Program-made: the position numbers and the translations under genes
DNA from: Lentzea sp. NBRC 102530
Lineage (GTDB): Bacteria > Actinomycetota > Actinomycetes > Mycobacteriales > Pseudonocardiaceae
DNA length: 64,000 bases
Assembly (NCBI RefSeq): GCF_030269365.1
Contig: NZ_BSTF01000004.1
Coordinates: 186,001-250,000 of the forward strand
Direction: 5' to 3'
Shown: in pieces, positions 45,773 through 53,898 of the stretch
Position numbering within the stretch: the stretch's first letter is position 1
How the letters are laid out: the number at the start of each line of letters is the position of its first letter
The notes under the pieces: model-generated
What the model was told of the DNA's origin: nothing
The model's database searches: none
The model's input: the letters and a program-made list of their open reading frames with translations, nothing else

Positions 45773-46111
45773 TTAGACGGCTGCCTGGGCGTGCGAGGCC
45801 ACCGACACGACGCAGACGCCCGCGGCGATCAGGGCCATGCCCGCCAGCATGGCGAGGTTCAGCGGGTCGGCGAAGAGGACGCGGCTCGTGATGGCCACCA
45901 GGGCGATGCCGGCGCCTGCCCAGATCGCGTAGGTGATGGCCACCGGGATGCCCATTCTGATCACCAGGGATTCCAGGTAGAGGGCGGTGAGGAAGCCGGT
46001 TGCGAGGCCGGCGACCGGCCAGGGTTTGGTGAAGCCGTCGGAGTATTTGAGGCAGAGGGTCGCGAAAACTTCCGCGCCCACGGCGAGGGCCAGCAGGATC
46101 CACTTGAGCAT
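45773..46111 (-). CDS. SMR-family small multidrug/cation efflux protein
   Basis: This 112-residue EmrE/QacE-type protein has four TM helices. The essential Glu lies in L-A-V-G-A-E-V-F-A-T (residue 14), followed by L-K-Y-S-D-G-F-T, and Y-A-I-W-A-G-A-G falls in TM3. It works as a dimer exchanging protons for cationic compounds or guanidinium. ATG 46111 is used. It is transcribed into the NACHT gene with a 10-bp gap, so the two may share a promoter. Confidence 0.92.
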   Translation of the reverse strand: MLKWILLALAVGAEVFATLCLKYSDGFTKPWPVAGLATGFLTALYLESLVIRMGIPVAITYAIWAGAGIALVAITSRVLFADPLNLAMLAGMALIAAGVCVVSVASHAQAAV

Positions 46112-46395
46112 TGAATTTTCCAGCACGAAATGCACGCAGCGCTAGGCGTGCGTGTTGAAGAGAACGGTTGACTTGTGGGCGAAAAGCCCTGGTCAGCCGC
46201 CGCGCGTGGGGAAGTGGACTCGCAAGACGAAATCAGACGGGATGTCGGGGCCGCTAGGTGCCGTCAAGCGACACACGGTGTATCACCCTCACCGGAACAG
46301 GGGCGGCTTTGTTGCACGCCCTCGTCTCGACCATACCTCAGAAAGATGCCGCCGTCGCAACCAAAACGACGGCGGCAGCGCAGCTGTGGGGAAGA

Positions 46396-46863
46396 TCAGG
46401 CGGGGAGTTCGCGCAGGAGCTTGGCCACGTGGCCGGTGGCGCGGACGTTGTACATGGCCTTGACGATCTTGCCGTCGGGGCCGACGAGGAACGTCGAGCG
46501 GATCACGCCCTGGACGGTGCGGCCGTAGTTCTGCTTCTCGCCGAACGCTCCCCACTCGGTGAGGACCGTCTTGTCCGGGTCGCCGAGCAGCGGGAAGGTC
46601 AGGCCCTCCTCGTCGCGGAACTTCGCGAGCTTCTCCTGCTTGTCGGGGGAGATGCCGACGACCTCGTAGCCGGACTCGGCGAGGACGCCGAGGTTGTCGC
46701 GGAAGTCGCAGGCCTGCTTGGTGCAGCCCGGGGTGCTCGCGGCCGGGTAGAAGTACACGACCACGGACTTGCCGAGGTAGTCGGACAGGGACACCGGCTT
46801 GCCCTCGCTGTCGGGCAGCGTGAACGCGGGCGCGGTGTCTCCAGGTTCGAGACGACTGGTCAT
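46396..46863 (-). CDS. bcp: thiol peroxidase of BCP type
   Basis: This 155-residue bacterioferritin-comigratory-protein type peroxiredoxin has the peroxidatic motif A-S-T-P-G-C-T-K-Q-A-C, with peroxidatic Cys and a resolving Cys five residues later. It reduces hydroperoxides using thioredoxin. ATG 46863 is chosen as M-T-S-R-L-E-P-G-D-T-A-P-A-F starts the fold. It lies 10 bp after the lipoprotein gene on the same strand. Confidence 0.94.
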   Translation of the reverse strand: MTSRLEPGDTAPAFTLPDSEGKPVSLSDYLGKSVVVYFYPAASTPGCTKQACDFRDNLGVLAESGYEVVGISPDKQEKLAKFRDEEGLTFPLLGDPDKTVLTEWGAFGEKQNYGRTVQGVIRSTFLVGPDGKIVKAMYNVRATGHVAKLLRELPA

Positions 46864-46873
46864 GCCCCAGAGA

Positions 46874-47401
46874 CTATGCCTGGCCCTCGAAGAGGGTCGG
46901 CGTGTTCTGGTCGTGGCCACCCGGCTGGATCGTCAGCTTCATCCGCACCGGTGTCTCCGGCACGGCGAACGCCAGCTGGAACTGCGTGTCGCGGCCCGGT
47001 GGGAGTTCGGCGATGGCCGAGGCGAGGCCGTTGAGGCCCTGCACGGAGTCGAGGAGCTCCGCGGCCTGCTGGTCGTCCGCTGTCGCCTTCACGGCGAGCT
47101 GGGAGGGCCGGTAGGGCGTCTTGGAGCCGTTGTAGACGGTGATCGTGAAGACCGCGGTGCGCTTGGCCGGTGGGATGGCCGTCTCGGACGGTGAGAGCGA
47201 ACGCGGAGCGGACACGACGACGGAGAGGCCCGAGGTCCACACGCGTTGCGTGCCGAAAGCAGCGGCGGCGGACGCGTTGGGCGTCTCGGCGCGTTGCTCG
47301 ACCGTCAGGTTCTCGTCGGGGGTGACGGCGACACCGGGGCCCGCACATCCCGCCACGGCCAGCAGCAGGCACAGGCCCGCGGCCGTTTTGGCGAACTTCA
47401 C
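46874..47401 (-). CDS. secreted lipoprotein, DUF4352-like fold, unknown function
   Basis: This 175-residue lipoprotein has a signal peptide ending L-A-V-A-G-C (Cys19). The mature part resembles the immunoglobulin-like DUF4352/telokin-type domains: F-T-I-T-V-Y-N-G-S-K-T-P-Y, L-A-V-K-A-T-A-D, L-P-P-G-R-D-T-Q-F-Q-L. Such domains stay on the membrane surface and their ligands are unknown. GTG 47401 has GGGGAG upstream. It precedes bcp by 10 bp. Confidence 0.82.
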   Translation of the reverse strand: MKFAKTAAGLCLLLAVAGCAGPGVAVTPDENLTVEQRAETPNASAAAAFGTQRVWTSGLSVVVSAPRSLSPSETAIPPAKRTAVFTITVYNGSKTPYRPSQLAVKATADDQQAAELLDSVQGLNGLASAIAELPPGRDTQFQLAFAVPETPVRMKLTIQPGGHDQNTPTLFEGQA

Positions 47402-47737
47402 GAACTCCCCTTTCCCACCCGGCGGTGGGTGTGAGCGACTCACGTCAACTGTGACGGTGCCGAAGGGAGTAGTGCGAATGAAAGTGGCCTCTGAAGCGGA
47501 CCTGGTGCCGGGCCGTGGCCGAAGTGTGATGGGCGGCGTGGGCGGCGCCACAAGTGCGCCGGCCCCACGCCGTCCTAGTGGTCGAGACCACTGGGTGAAG
47601 CTAGGGAGCGCGTCGGGGGGCGTGCGCGCTCACACCGATCATCGCCCACTGTGTGCCACGCGCTACAAGCGGAGCCGTTTATCACCCGTTCAGAGCAGCG
47701 TCAGTCGTACAAAACGTGAAGGTCACGCGTGACCGAC
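47402..47737. promoter_or_regulatory. 336-bp intergenic region with two perfect palindromes
   Basis: No gene is supported in this stretch. AGTGGTC-GA-GACCACT (47577-47592) and GGTCACGCGTGACC (47721-47734) are perfect dyads, the second just 4 bp from the stop of the LLM oxidoreductase gene. Both lack a usable loop, so protein binding sites are more likely than terminators. Promoters for the lipoprotein-bcp unit should lie here. Confidence 0.45.
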
Positions 47738-48766
47738 TCACGTATGTGCGGCTGAACGGCCCATCGCAGGCGTCCGTTCGGCGATCTCGCTGAGGAGTTC
47801 GAACGAACGCAGACGGTCATCGTGCCCGTGCACGATCGTCGTGACCATGAGCTCGTCGGCCGCCGTCGACTCCAGCAACTCGTCCAGCCCGGAGCGGACC
47901 GTTGAGGGGGATCCGATGATCTGGTTGGCCATCCGGTCCTCGATCACGAGCTGGTCGATCTCGGTGTACGGGTAGTCCGCGGCCTCCTGCGGAGTCGCCA
48001 GCGGCTCTGGCCGGCCCTGCCGCAACTTCACGAATGAGAGCGCTCCCGGGCCGGCGATGTAACGGGCCTGCTCGTCGGTGTCGGCGACGACGACGGACGC
48101 GCACACCATCGCGTACGGCTCGTCGAGCACCTCGGACGGCCGGAAGTGCCGCCGGTACAGCGCGAGCGCGGGCAACGTGTTCTGGGCGCTGAAGTGGTGG
48201 GCGAACGCGAACGGCAGACCGAGCAGCCCGGCGGCCTGCGCGCTGTAACCGGACGAGCCCAGCAGCCAGATCGGCGGCTTGTTGCCCGCGGCGGGCACGG
48301 CGTTGAGCTCGGCGGTGCCCTCGAAGTACTTGATCAGCTCGGTGAGCTCCTGCGGGAAGTTCTCCGCGGAGAGCCCGGCCTCGGTGCGCCGCAACGCCCG
48401 CGCCGTCTTCTGGTCGGTGCCGGGCGCGCGCCCGATGCCGAGGTCGATGCGACCGGGGTGCAGCGCCTCCAGCAGGCCGAACTGCTCCGCGACCACGAGC
48501 GGCGGGTGGTTGGGCAGCATCACGCCGCCCGAACCGACGCGGATCGTCTCGGTGGAGTCCGCGATGTGCCCGATCAGCACGGCGGGCGCGGACGAAGCGA
48601 TGCCCGGCATGTTGTGGTGCTCGGCGAACCAGATGCGCTGGTAGCCGAGGCGTTCTGCCTGCTGGGCGAGTTCCCGCGAGTTGCGCAGGGCGGTCGTGGC
48701 GTCCGACCCCGACGCGATGGGCGCGAGGTCGAGAACGGACAGCGGGATCTCACTCAGACGGCTCAT
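47738..48766 (-). CDS. LLM-class flavin-dependent oxidoreductase
   Basis: This 342-residue bacterial luciferase-like flavin enzyme (MsnO8-like subgroup) begins [14 protein letters not shown], with [16 protein letters not shown] and [15 protein letters not shown]. It uses reduced flavin (FMNH2 or F420H2) for oxidation of an unknown compound. It lies 7 bp downstream of the serine hydrolase gene on the same strand. Confidence 0.92.
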   Translation of the reverse strand: MSRLSEIPLSVLDLAPIASGSDATTALRNSRELAQQAERLGYQRIWFAEHHNMPGIASSAPAVLIGHIADSTETIRVGSGGVMLPNHPPLVVAEQFGLLEALHPGRIDLGIGRAPGTDQKTARALRRTEAGLSAENFPQELTELIKYFEGTAELNAVPAAGNKPPIWLLGSSGYSAQAAGLLGLPFAFAHHFSAQNTLPALALYRRHFRPSEVLDEPYAMVCASVVVADTDEQARYIAGPGALSFVKLRQGRPEPLATPQEAADYPYTEIDQLVIEDRMANQIIGSPSTVRSGLDELLESTAADELMVTTIVHGHDDRLRSFELLSEIAERTPAMGRSAAHT

Positions 48767-48773
48767 ACATCGA

Positions 48774-49508
48774 TCAACACCGATACTTCGTGACTTCTTC
48801 CGTGAGCCGGGTAACTCGTTTCGAGGCCTTCTCGTAGGACGTGCCCTCGGGGTGCAGCGTCAGCACCACGACGATGCTGAACAGGCACGTCCCGGACGTG
48901 TGCAGAGCGGGCGACTTGGTGTCGAGGTCCCACTGGACCCGCGGCCGGGGCCTGTCCACGCACGGCTTCGCCGGGTCACCGAACCCCGACCAGCCCTGCT
49001 TGAACGCGGGGTGCCACGTCGCCGACGGCAACCCGAACGACTGGTCGAACCCGTCCGACGCGCACTTCTCGGCCCGCTGCAGGTGCCCCATGATCGTGTG
49101 CCGCACCTTCGGCTTCGCGTCCTCCAGCAGGTACCGGTAGACCTTCACCACGTCGTAGGCGCTCACGGCCGTGTAACCCCACATGCCGCGCTTCTCCGGT
49201 GGCCGCGTGTCCTTGAGCTCCAGCCGCTCGGCCACCCGAACGACCAGCTGCTCCCAGCCGTTCTCGACCCACAGCTCACTGGCCGCGTTGTCGTCGCTGA
49301 CCCGCAACATGGGCTCGATGCGCGGATCGTCCCCACGCGTCTCCAACTGCTCGATGGCAATGAGGATCTTCACGAGCGAGGCGGATCTGATCTTCTTGTG
49401 CACGTCTCGTCCGGTCAACGTGTGCGTGATCCGGTCGTAGACCGCGTAGGAGGCTGTCGTGGTGGGGACAGGGGCCGCGAGCAACGCCATCGTCAGAAGT
49501 AGGTGCAC
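48774..49508 (-). CDS. secreted class A beta-lactamase-fold serine hydrolase
   Basis: This 244-residue exported protein has an N-terminal signal segment ([12 protein letters not shown]). S44-L-V-K47 gives the SxxK active site and S-D-D-N (71-74) resembles the SDN loop. Cysteines near the C-terminus may form disulfides. It could be a transpeptidase-like or beta-lactamase-related hydrolase; resistance is not implied, since many actinobacterial relatives are uncharacterised. GTG 49508 is chosen because the signal peptide starts there; the longer frame is antisense to nothing useful. Confidence 0.8.
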   Translation of the reverse strand: MHLLLTMALLAAPVPTTTASYAVYDRITHTLTGRDVHKKIRSASLVKILIAIEQLETRGDDPRIEPMLRVSDDNAASELWVENGWEQLVVRVAERLELKDTRPPEKRGMWGYTAVSAYDVVKVYRYLLEDAKPKVRHTIMGHLQRAEKCASDGFDQSFGLPSATWHPAFKQGWSGFGDPAKPCVDRPRPRVQWDLDTKSPALHTSGTCLFSIVVVLTLHPEGTSYEKASKRVTRLTEEVTKYRC

Positions 49509-49597
49509 GCCCCTGGAAGCTAGCGGTGGTCCTGACCTTTCGCCTGATGTTTCGTCGCTCACAGGGGGAGAAGGAGTGAGGCCCTCCCTCCGTTGAC

Positions 49598-50647
49598 GTG
49601 GATGTGACGGACGTGGTGGTGATCGGCGCGGGACAGGCGGGCCTGTCCGCCTCCTACTTCTTGCAGCGACGCGGTGTCGACCACGTGGTGCTCGACGCCA
49701 ACCCCGCTCCCGGCGGTGCCTGGTTGCACCGGTGGCCGAGCTTGCGGATGCGGACCGTGCACGGCATCCACGAACTGCCCGGCATGCCGTTCGAGCAGCC
49801 CTCACCCGATGAACGGGCCAACGAGGCGATCCCGTCCTACTTCGCGCGGTACGAGCAGCTCTTCGACCTGCCCGTGGTCCGACCGGTCGACGTCGCGTCT
49901 GTCGTTGACGACGGGGCTTCGTTGAAGGTCGAGACCTCCGCTGGGGTGTGGACGGCGCGTGGGCTGATCAACGCGACCGGTACCTGGCGTCGGCCGTTCT
50001 GGCCCTACTACCCGGGGCAGGAGAGTTTTGCCGGCCGCCAGCTGCACACCGCCGACTACCAGGGGCCGTCCGACTTCGCCGGCAAGCGGGTGGTCGTGGT
50101 CGGTGGCGGGGCTTCGGCCACCCAGCTCCTGATGGAGATCGCTCCGGTTGCTGCCGCGACCCGGTGGGTCACGCGTCACGAGCCGGTGTGGCGCGAGGGG
50201 CCGTTCACCGAGGACTACGGGCGGTGGGTCGTCGGGATGGTCGAGGAGCGGGTGCGGGCCGGGTTGATCCCGCGCAGCGTGGTCAGCGTTACCGGGCTGT
50301 CGTTGAACGACGAGACTCGTGCCGCCCGTGAGGCCGGGGTGTTGGAGCGCTGGCCCATGTTTTCCGAGGTCACTCCTTCTGGGGTGGTGTGGGCTTCCGG
50401 CGAGCGGTTCGACGCTGACGTGATCTTGTGGGCCACTGGGTTCCGGCATGACCTGGAGCATCTTGCGCCGTTGCGGTTGCGAGGGGCTGGGGGCGGGATT
50501 CAGGTGGAGGGGACTCGGGTGGTTTCGGATCCTCGGATCCATTTGGTGGGGTATGGGCCTTCGGCCAGCACTATCGGGGCCAATCGGGCTGGGCGGGCGG
50601 CTGTTCGGGAGTTGGTCGGGTATTTGGACGGGGTGAAGGTGGGGTAG
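49598..50647 (+). CDS. FAD-dependent flavin monooxygenase-like oxidoreductase
   Basis: This 349-residue single-chain flavoprotein has two Rossmann motifs, V-I-G-A-G-Q-A-G-L-S near residue 9 and V-V-G-G-G-A-S-A-T-Q near 168. F-A-G-R-Q-L-H-T-A-D-Y, between them, resembles the FxGxxxH signature of flavin monooxygenases. A-T-G-F-R-H-D-L ends the fold. It oxidises an unknown substrate with NADPH. GTG 49598 is used; GTG 49604 is possible. Confidence 0.87.
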   Translation: MDVTDVVVIGAGQAGLSASYFLQRRGVDHVVLDANPAPGGAWLHRWPSLRMRTVHGIHELPGMPFEQPSPDERANEAIPSYFARYEQLFDLPVVRPVDVASVVDDGASLKVETSAGVWTARGLINATGTWRRPFWPYYPGQESFAGRQLHTADYQGPSDFAGKRVVVVGGGASATQLLMEIAPVAAATRWVTRHEPVWREGPFTEDYGRWVVGMVEERVRAGLIPRSVVSVTGLSLNDETRAAREAGVLERWPMFSEVTPSGVVWASGERFDADVILWATGFRHDLEHLAPLRLRGAGGGIQVEGTRVVSDPRIHLVGYGPSASTIGANRAGRAAVRELVGYLDGVKVG

Positions 50648-50802
50648 CTGCGCTTCGTCCGTGGGGGAGTGGGGCGTGGGGTGCGGGCTCGTGGATTCTG
50701 GGGTGCGGGTTGGGTGCGGTTTTGTGGGTGGTTGCGTTGGGGTGCAAAGACAACTGCGGACGAGCCGGGTCATTTCATCGCCGCTGCGCGACGATAGGGG
50801 TT

Positions 50803-50912
50803 GGGGCTTGACTTCGGGGCCCTTGCGAGGTGCTGGTCGTCCGGAAAAGCCGGGCTGAAAAGCGCCCGGCCGATCCGCTAGGGGTAGCACCTCGCACCCA
50901 AATTCAAGCCCC
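50803..50912. ncRNA. 110-nt nested hairpin element, structured RNA or mobile-repeat candidate
   Basis: Three nested stems occur in order: GGGGCTTGA/TCAAGCCCC (50803-50811/50904-50912), TGCGAGGTGCT/AGCACCTCGCA (50824-50834/50886-50896) and GCCGGG/CCCGGC (50849-50854/50865-50870), closed by CT/AG and a GAAA tetraloop (50857-50860). The perfect complementarity of the first two stems over a 110-nt span is far beyond chance. Strand is not known, as the element is symmetric. It does not match a tRNA, tmRNA or a riboswitch I can name. It may be a transcribed RNA or a repeated palindromic element. Confidence 0.6.
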
Positions 50913-50985
50913 ACTCCCACGCGTACGTGGGCACGTTGAGTGGGCACGTCACCGATACCGGCTGGACGGTGTAGCCAAGACTGAC

Positions 50986-51250
50986 GGCTCGCCTTCGGCA
51001 TCGCGTTGGGCGGGAGTGTTGAGAGCCAAGAGCTCAGGACGCCTCGCCTTCGGTATTGCGCCTGGGTCTTGGCGGGCTCGGCTGCGCCATCGCGGTGCTT
51101 GCGCTCGGTCGGCCTCGCCTGCGGCTTCGTTCCCCTCAAGCCATTGGTTGCTTAGCTCTTGGCTGCCCAGCTCTTGGGCTGCCTTGCGCTTGGCCGCCCA
51201 ACTTTTGGATTGCCTTGCGCTCGGTCGCCTTGCGCTCGGCTGCCTTGCCC
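50986..51250. repeat. degenerate direct repeats in gene-poor spacer
   Basis: The 668-bp spacer between the monooxygenase and DedA genes (50648-51315) holds no supported gene. GCTCGCCTTCGGCATCGCG (50987-51005) is repeated as GCCTCGCCTTCGGTATTGCG (51041-51060). Further on, TTGCGCTCGG/TTGCGCTTGG words recur at about 51182-51240, embedded in CTCTTGGCTGCC-like units. Low-complexity expansion with no coding sense is visible. The hairpin element at 50803-50912 is the only ordered structure. Confidence 0.6.
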
Positions 51251-51315
51251 ATGCCGCTGCATTTCACGTAGCACGCCTGGGCTGATGCCTGGAGTGTGTT
51301 GGGTGAGTGGGCTGG

Positions 51316-51930
51316 TCAGGTGTGGGACTTGGTGCGGCGTTTGGTCAGGCGGGTGGTTATGAAGATGACCACGGCTACTGCGGCCAGGACCAGGACCACC
51401 TTGGAACCGATGCCCACGTATTGCTCCACCAGGTGCCAGTTGTCGCCCAGTAAGTAGCCCGCCAGGATCAGGATCGTGTTCCACAGGAGGCTGCCTGCGG
51501 CTGTGTAGGCGAGGAACGGGGCTAAGCGCATGCGTTCGATGCCCGCTGGGATCGAGATCAGGCTGCGGAAGACCGGGATCATGCGGCCGAAGAAGACGGC
51601 CTTGTAGCCGTTGCGGAGGAACCAGGCCTCGGTTTTGTCCACATCGGACACCCGGACCAAGGGCATCTTGGCGGCGATCGCCCGTACTCGGTCCCGGCCC
51701 AGCAGGGCGCCTATCCAGTACAGGAGGATGGCGCCTGCCACTGAGCCGAAGGTGGTCCAGAGGATGGCGTCCAGCAGGGACATCTTGCCCTGGGCGGCGG
51801 TGAAGCCCGCCAGGGGGAGGAAGACCTCGCTCGGCAGTGGCGGGAAGAGGTTTTCCAGTGCGATCGCCAAGGCCGCTCCGGGTGCACCGGCCGTGTGCAT
51901 CAGGTCGGTGACCCAGTCGACGAGGTTCAT
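51316..51930 (-). CDS. DedA-family membrane protein
   Basis: This 204-residue polytopic protein has the DedA/SNARE-associated fold, with E-N-L-F-P-P-L-P-S-E-V near the start and F-F-G-R-M-I-P-V-F-R-S-L. The basic end is R-L-T-K-R-R-T-K. DedA members are implicated in lipid flipping and envelope homeostasis. ATG 51930 is preferred to 51966 because it starts just before the first amphipathic segment. Confidence 0.92.
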   Translation of the reverse strand: MNLVDWVTDLMHTAGAPGAALAIALENLFPPLPSEVFLPLAGFTAAQGKMSLLDAILWTTFGSVAGAILLYWIGALLGRDRVRAIAAKMPLVRVSDVDKTEAWFLRNGYKAVFFGRMIPVFRSLISIPAGIERMRLAPFLAYTAAGSLLWNTILILAGYLLGDNWHLVEQYVGIGSKVVLVLAAVAVVIFITTRLTKRRTKSHT

Positions 51931-52363
51931 GGCATCCAAGTTACGGATCAGGCGCCGGCGGGACATTGGGGTAAACCGCAGAGGTGAGGTGGGGAAAACC
52001 CCACCCCGCTCTCTAGGGTGTGGCCCTGGGCGGAGCTAATCCTTGCGTCTGAGCAGGAAGCGCGGTCGTTCTGGTTGCTGTCGTCGCTGTTCGGAACTCG
52101 TGGGGTGAGAGTCCTCACGCCGGTCACGCCGGTCACGCCGGTGGTCAGGTCGGTCGTCGAGAGCGTTCCGTTCCTCCACAGAGGACTTGGTGGGCAGCGT
52201 GCACACGTCGTTCGGCTCGAATGGTGCGGGGCGGAGGTGCTCGGCCACGTGCCGTTCGGCGGCGTGGCGACGCGCCCGGTGCGTGCGCGGTCGTGGGCCA
52301 TTGGTCCACAACTCCGGGGAAAGGCCTTTCCGGCAGGTAATCGTTTGACTACGATCGGGTTCG
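51931..52363. other. 433-bp spacer with triple 9-bp tandem repeat, no gene seen
   Basis: This is the promoter region between the divergent DedA and zinc-finger/NB-ARC genes. TCACGCCGG is repeated three times in tandem at 52115-52141. Open frames here are antisense-like and lack ribosome sites, and none is supported. No terminator or operator dyad is apparent. Confidence 0.6.
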
Positions 52364-53479
52364 ATGGCTGACCTGGTGGGGACGTGTGCGATCTGCGGCA
52401 CCGCGACCGCCACCTCCCGGCGCAGACACGCGAGGTACTGCTCGAACGCCTGCCGGCAACGGGCCTACCGGCAGCGCGTCCACGAACCCGTTACGGCACT
52501 GGACAGTTTCATCGGCCGGGGTGTGGAACTGGTCCGTCTCGAAAGGATCAGGGCGCGCGTGCTGACGCTCGTCGGGCCCGCGGGTGTCGGCAAGAGCCGG
52601 CTGCTCCGGGAGTTCGCCGGGGACGGTGTGACGTGGGTCGAGCTCGACGAGGCCGAGGACGTCGCGCGGGCGTGTGCGGAGGCGTTGGGCGAGTCGACCT
52701 CCGAACCGGTGTTGAGCACGCTCGTGGGTGCGCTGGCGACCCGCAGCACCGTGCTGGTGCTGGACAACTGCGAGCACGTCGCGCGGGAGTGCGCGGCGCT
52801 GCTGGAGCCGCTGCTGCTCGGCTGCCCCGGCCTCACCGTGATCGCGACCAGCCGCGAGCCGCTGCGGGTGCCGGGTGAGGTCCTGTTCGCCGTGCAGCCG
52901 CTGTCGATCACGGACGCCGTCGACCTGTTCACGGATCGGGCCCGCGCCAACCAGGTGGGGCTGCGGCTCGGCGACCGGAACGTCATCGCCGCCCTCTGCG
53001 CCCGGCTGGACCGCCTGCCGCTCGCGATCGAACTCGCCGCGCGCCTCGTGACCGTCCTGCCGGTGCAGGAACTGCTGGCGCGCCTGGACGACCGCCTGGA
53101 GTTGCTGACCCGCGGCAACCGCACGGCGGCCGTGCGCCACCAGAGCCTGCGCGCCGCGATCGGCTGGAGCTACGACCGGCTGAGCGCCGACGAGCAGCAC
53201 GTCCTGAGGTGCATCTCGCAGAAACCGGGCGGGTTCGGCCTGGACGGCGCGGTGCAGGCGTGCGACCTGCCGTCGGACCGGGTGCTGGTGCTGCTGTCGG
53301 CGCTGGTGGCGAAGTCGTTGCTGACGTTCACGGGAGCGGGCCGGTTCGAGCAGTTGGAGTCCGTGCGGCTCTACGGCCGCGAACGCCTCGCGGAGCAGTT
53401 CGCTGGTGATACACCCGGTACCACCGCGGCTAACCTGAGGGCGGTTCGCCGCGGGCCAGCCCCCGCGGCGAATCACTGA
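52364..53479 (+). CDS. zinc-ribbon plus NB-ARC ATPase protein, short regulator-like
   Basis: This 371-residue protein starts with a four-Cys element (Cys8, Cys11, Cys26, Cys30 in A-R-Y-C-S-N-A-C-R-Q-R-A-Y-R-Q-R), probably zinc-binding and basic enough to touch DNA. An NB-ARC/AAA-type NTPase follows, with Walker A G-P-A-G-V-G-K-S at 71-78, L-V-L-D-N-C-E-H and L-P-L-A-I-E-L-A-A. Relatives such as the 35422-37494 protein continue into TPR repeats and a LuxR domain. This one stops after the winged helix (Y-G-R-E-R-L-A-E-Q). It may be natural or truncated; the tRNA gene lies 14 bp beyond its end. Confidence 0.82.
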   Translation: MADLVGTCAICGTATATSRRRHARYCSNACRQRAYRQRVHEPVTALDSFIGRGVELVRLERIRARVLTLVGPAGVGKSRLLREFAGDGVTWVELDEAEDVARACAEALGESTSEPVLSTLVGALATRSTVLVLDNCEHVARECAALLEPLLLGCPGLTVIATSREPLRVPGEVLFAVQPLSITDAVDLFTDRARANQVGLRLGDRNVIAALCARLDRLPLAIELAARLVTVLPVQELLARLDDRLELLTRGNRTAAVRHQSLRAAIGWSYDRLSADEQHVLRCISQKPGGFGLDGAVQACDLPSDRVLVLLSALVAKSLLTFTGAGRFEQLESVRLYGRERLAEQFAGDTPGTTAANLRAVRRGPAPAANH

Positions 53480-53493
53480 AAATCGCTGATCAA

Positions 53494-53567
53494 TGAGGTC
53501 GGGGGGACTCGAACCCCCACTGGCTGGGACCTAAACCCAGTGCCTCTGCCAATTGGGCTACGACCCC
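53494..53567 (-). tRNA. tRNA-Leu(UAG)-like tRNA with short variable loop
   Basis: A 74-nt cloverleaf is encoded on the minus strand. The acceptor GGGGTCG/CGACCTC has one G-U pair and discriminator A. The D stem is short, and the anticodon stem CTGGG/CCCAG carries loop TTTAGGT, placing anticodon TAG at complement 53531-53533. The variable region has only 5 nt, and the T arm is GGGGG/TTCGAGT/CCCCC. No CCA is encoded. UAG reads CUA leucine codons, but bacterial leucine tRNAs normally have a long variable arm (class II). The body looks like a class I tRNA, so charging specificity is open. Confidence 0.9.
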
Positions 53568-53676
53568 TCGCGGAGAAGCCTATAGGCCCTCCGCGGACCC
53601 GCTCTCGCGGGTCGCGCGAAGCCGCTGTCCTGGCCGTCCACTACGGTTGCGGGCAGAACCGCTGCTAGGAGGACAT

Positions 53677-53898
53677 GTGGCTCGCGATCCCGACACCATC
53701 CAGCGCGAGATCGAGCAGGCTCGCGCCGCGCTGGCCGCCACCCTGGACGAGCTCAGCGAGCGCGCCAACCCGCAGAAGCTCGTCGAGCAGGGCAAGTCGT
53801 CCGTGCTCGACGTGCTGAGCCAGCCCAAGGTCAAGTACACGCTGATCGCGGTCGGCGCGGTGGTCGGCTTCGCGCTCGTGCGCAAGCTCTTCCGCTAG
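53677..53898 (+). CDS. DUF3618 small membrane protein
   Basis: This 73-residue protein matches the DUF3618 pattern: D-P-D-T-I-Q-R-E-I-E-Q-A-R-A-A-L-A-A-T-L near the start, and a C-terminal TM helix (about 52-69). GTG 53677 is supported by AGGAGG 5 bp before it. Family members often precede or follow phage-holin-like or small envelope genes; no role is known. The last 4 bp overlap the convergent TetR gene. Confidence 0.88.
   Translation: MARDPDTIQREIEQARAALAATLDELSERANPQKLVEQGKSSVLDVLSQPKVKYTLIAVGAVVGFALVRKLFR

Noticed and set aside
47721..47734. GGTCACGCGTGACC as a terminator
   Set aside because: The palindrome has no loop and no T tract, so it is kept as a possible protein binding site.
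50986..51250. CRISPR array
   Set aside because: Repeat units are short, degenerate and irregularly spaced, with no unique spacers and no cas genes in the window.
52018..52371. 117-codon plus-strand frame in the DedA/NB-ARC spacer
   Set aside because: It encodes repeated T-P-V from the 9-bp tandem repeat, has no ribosome site and runs into the next gene's start.
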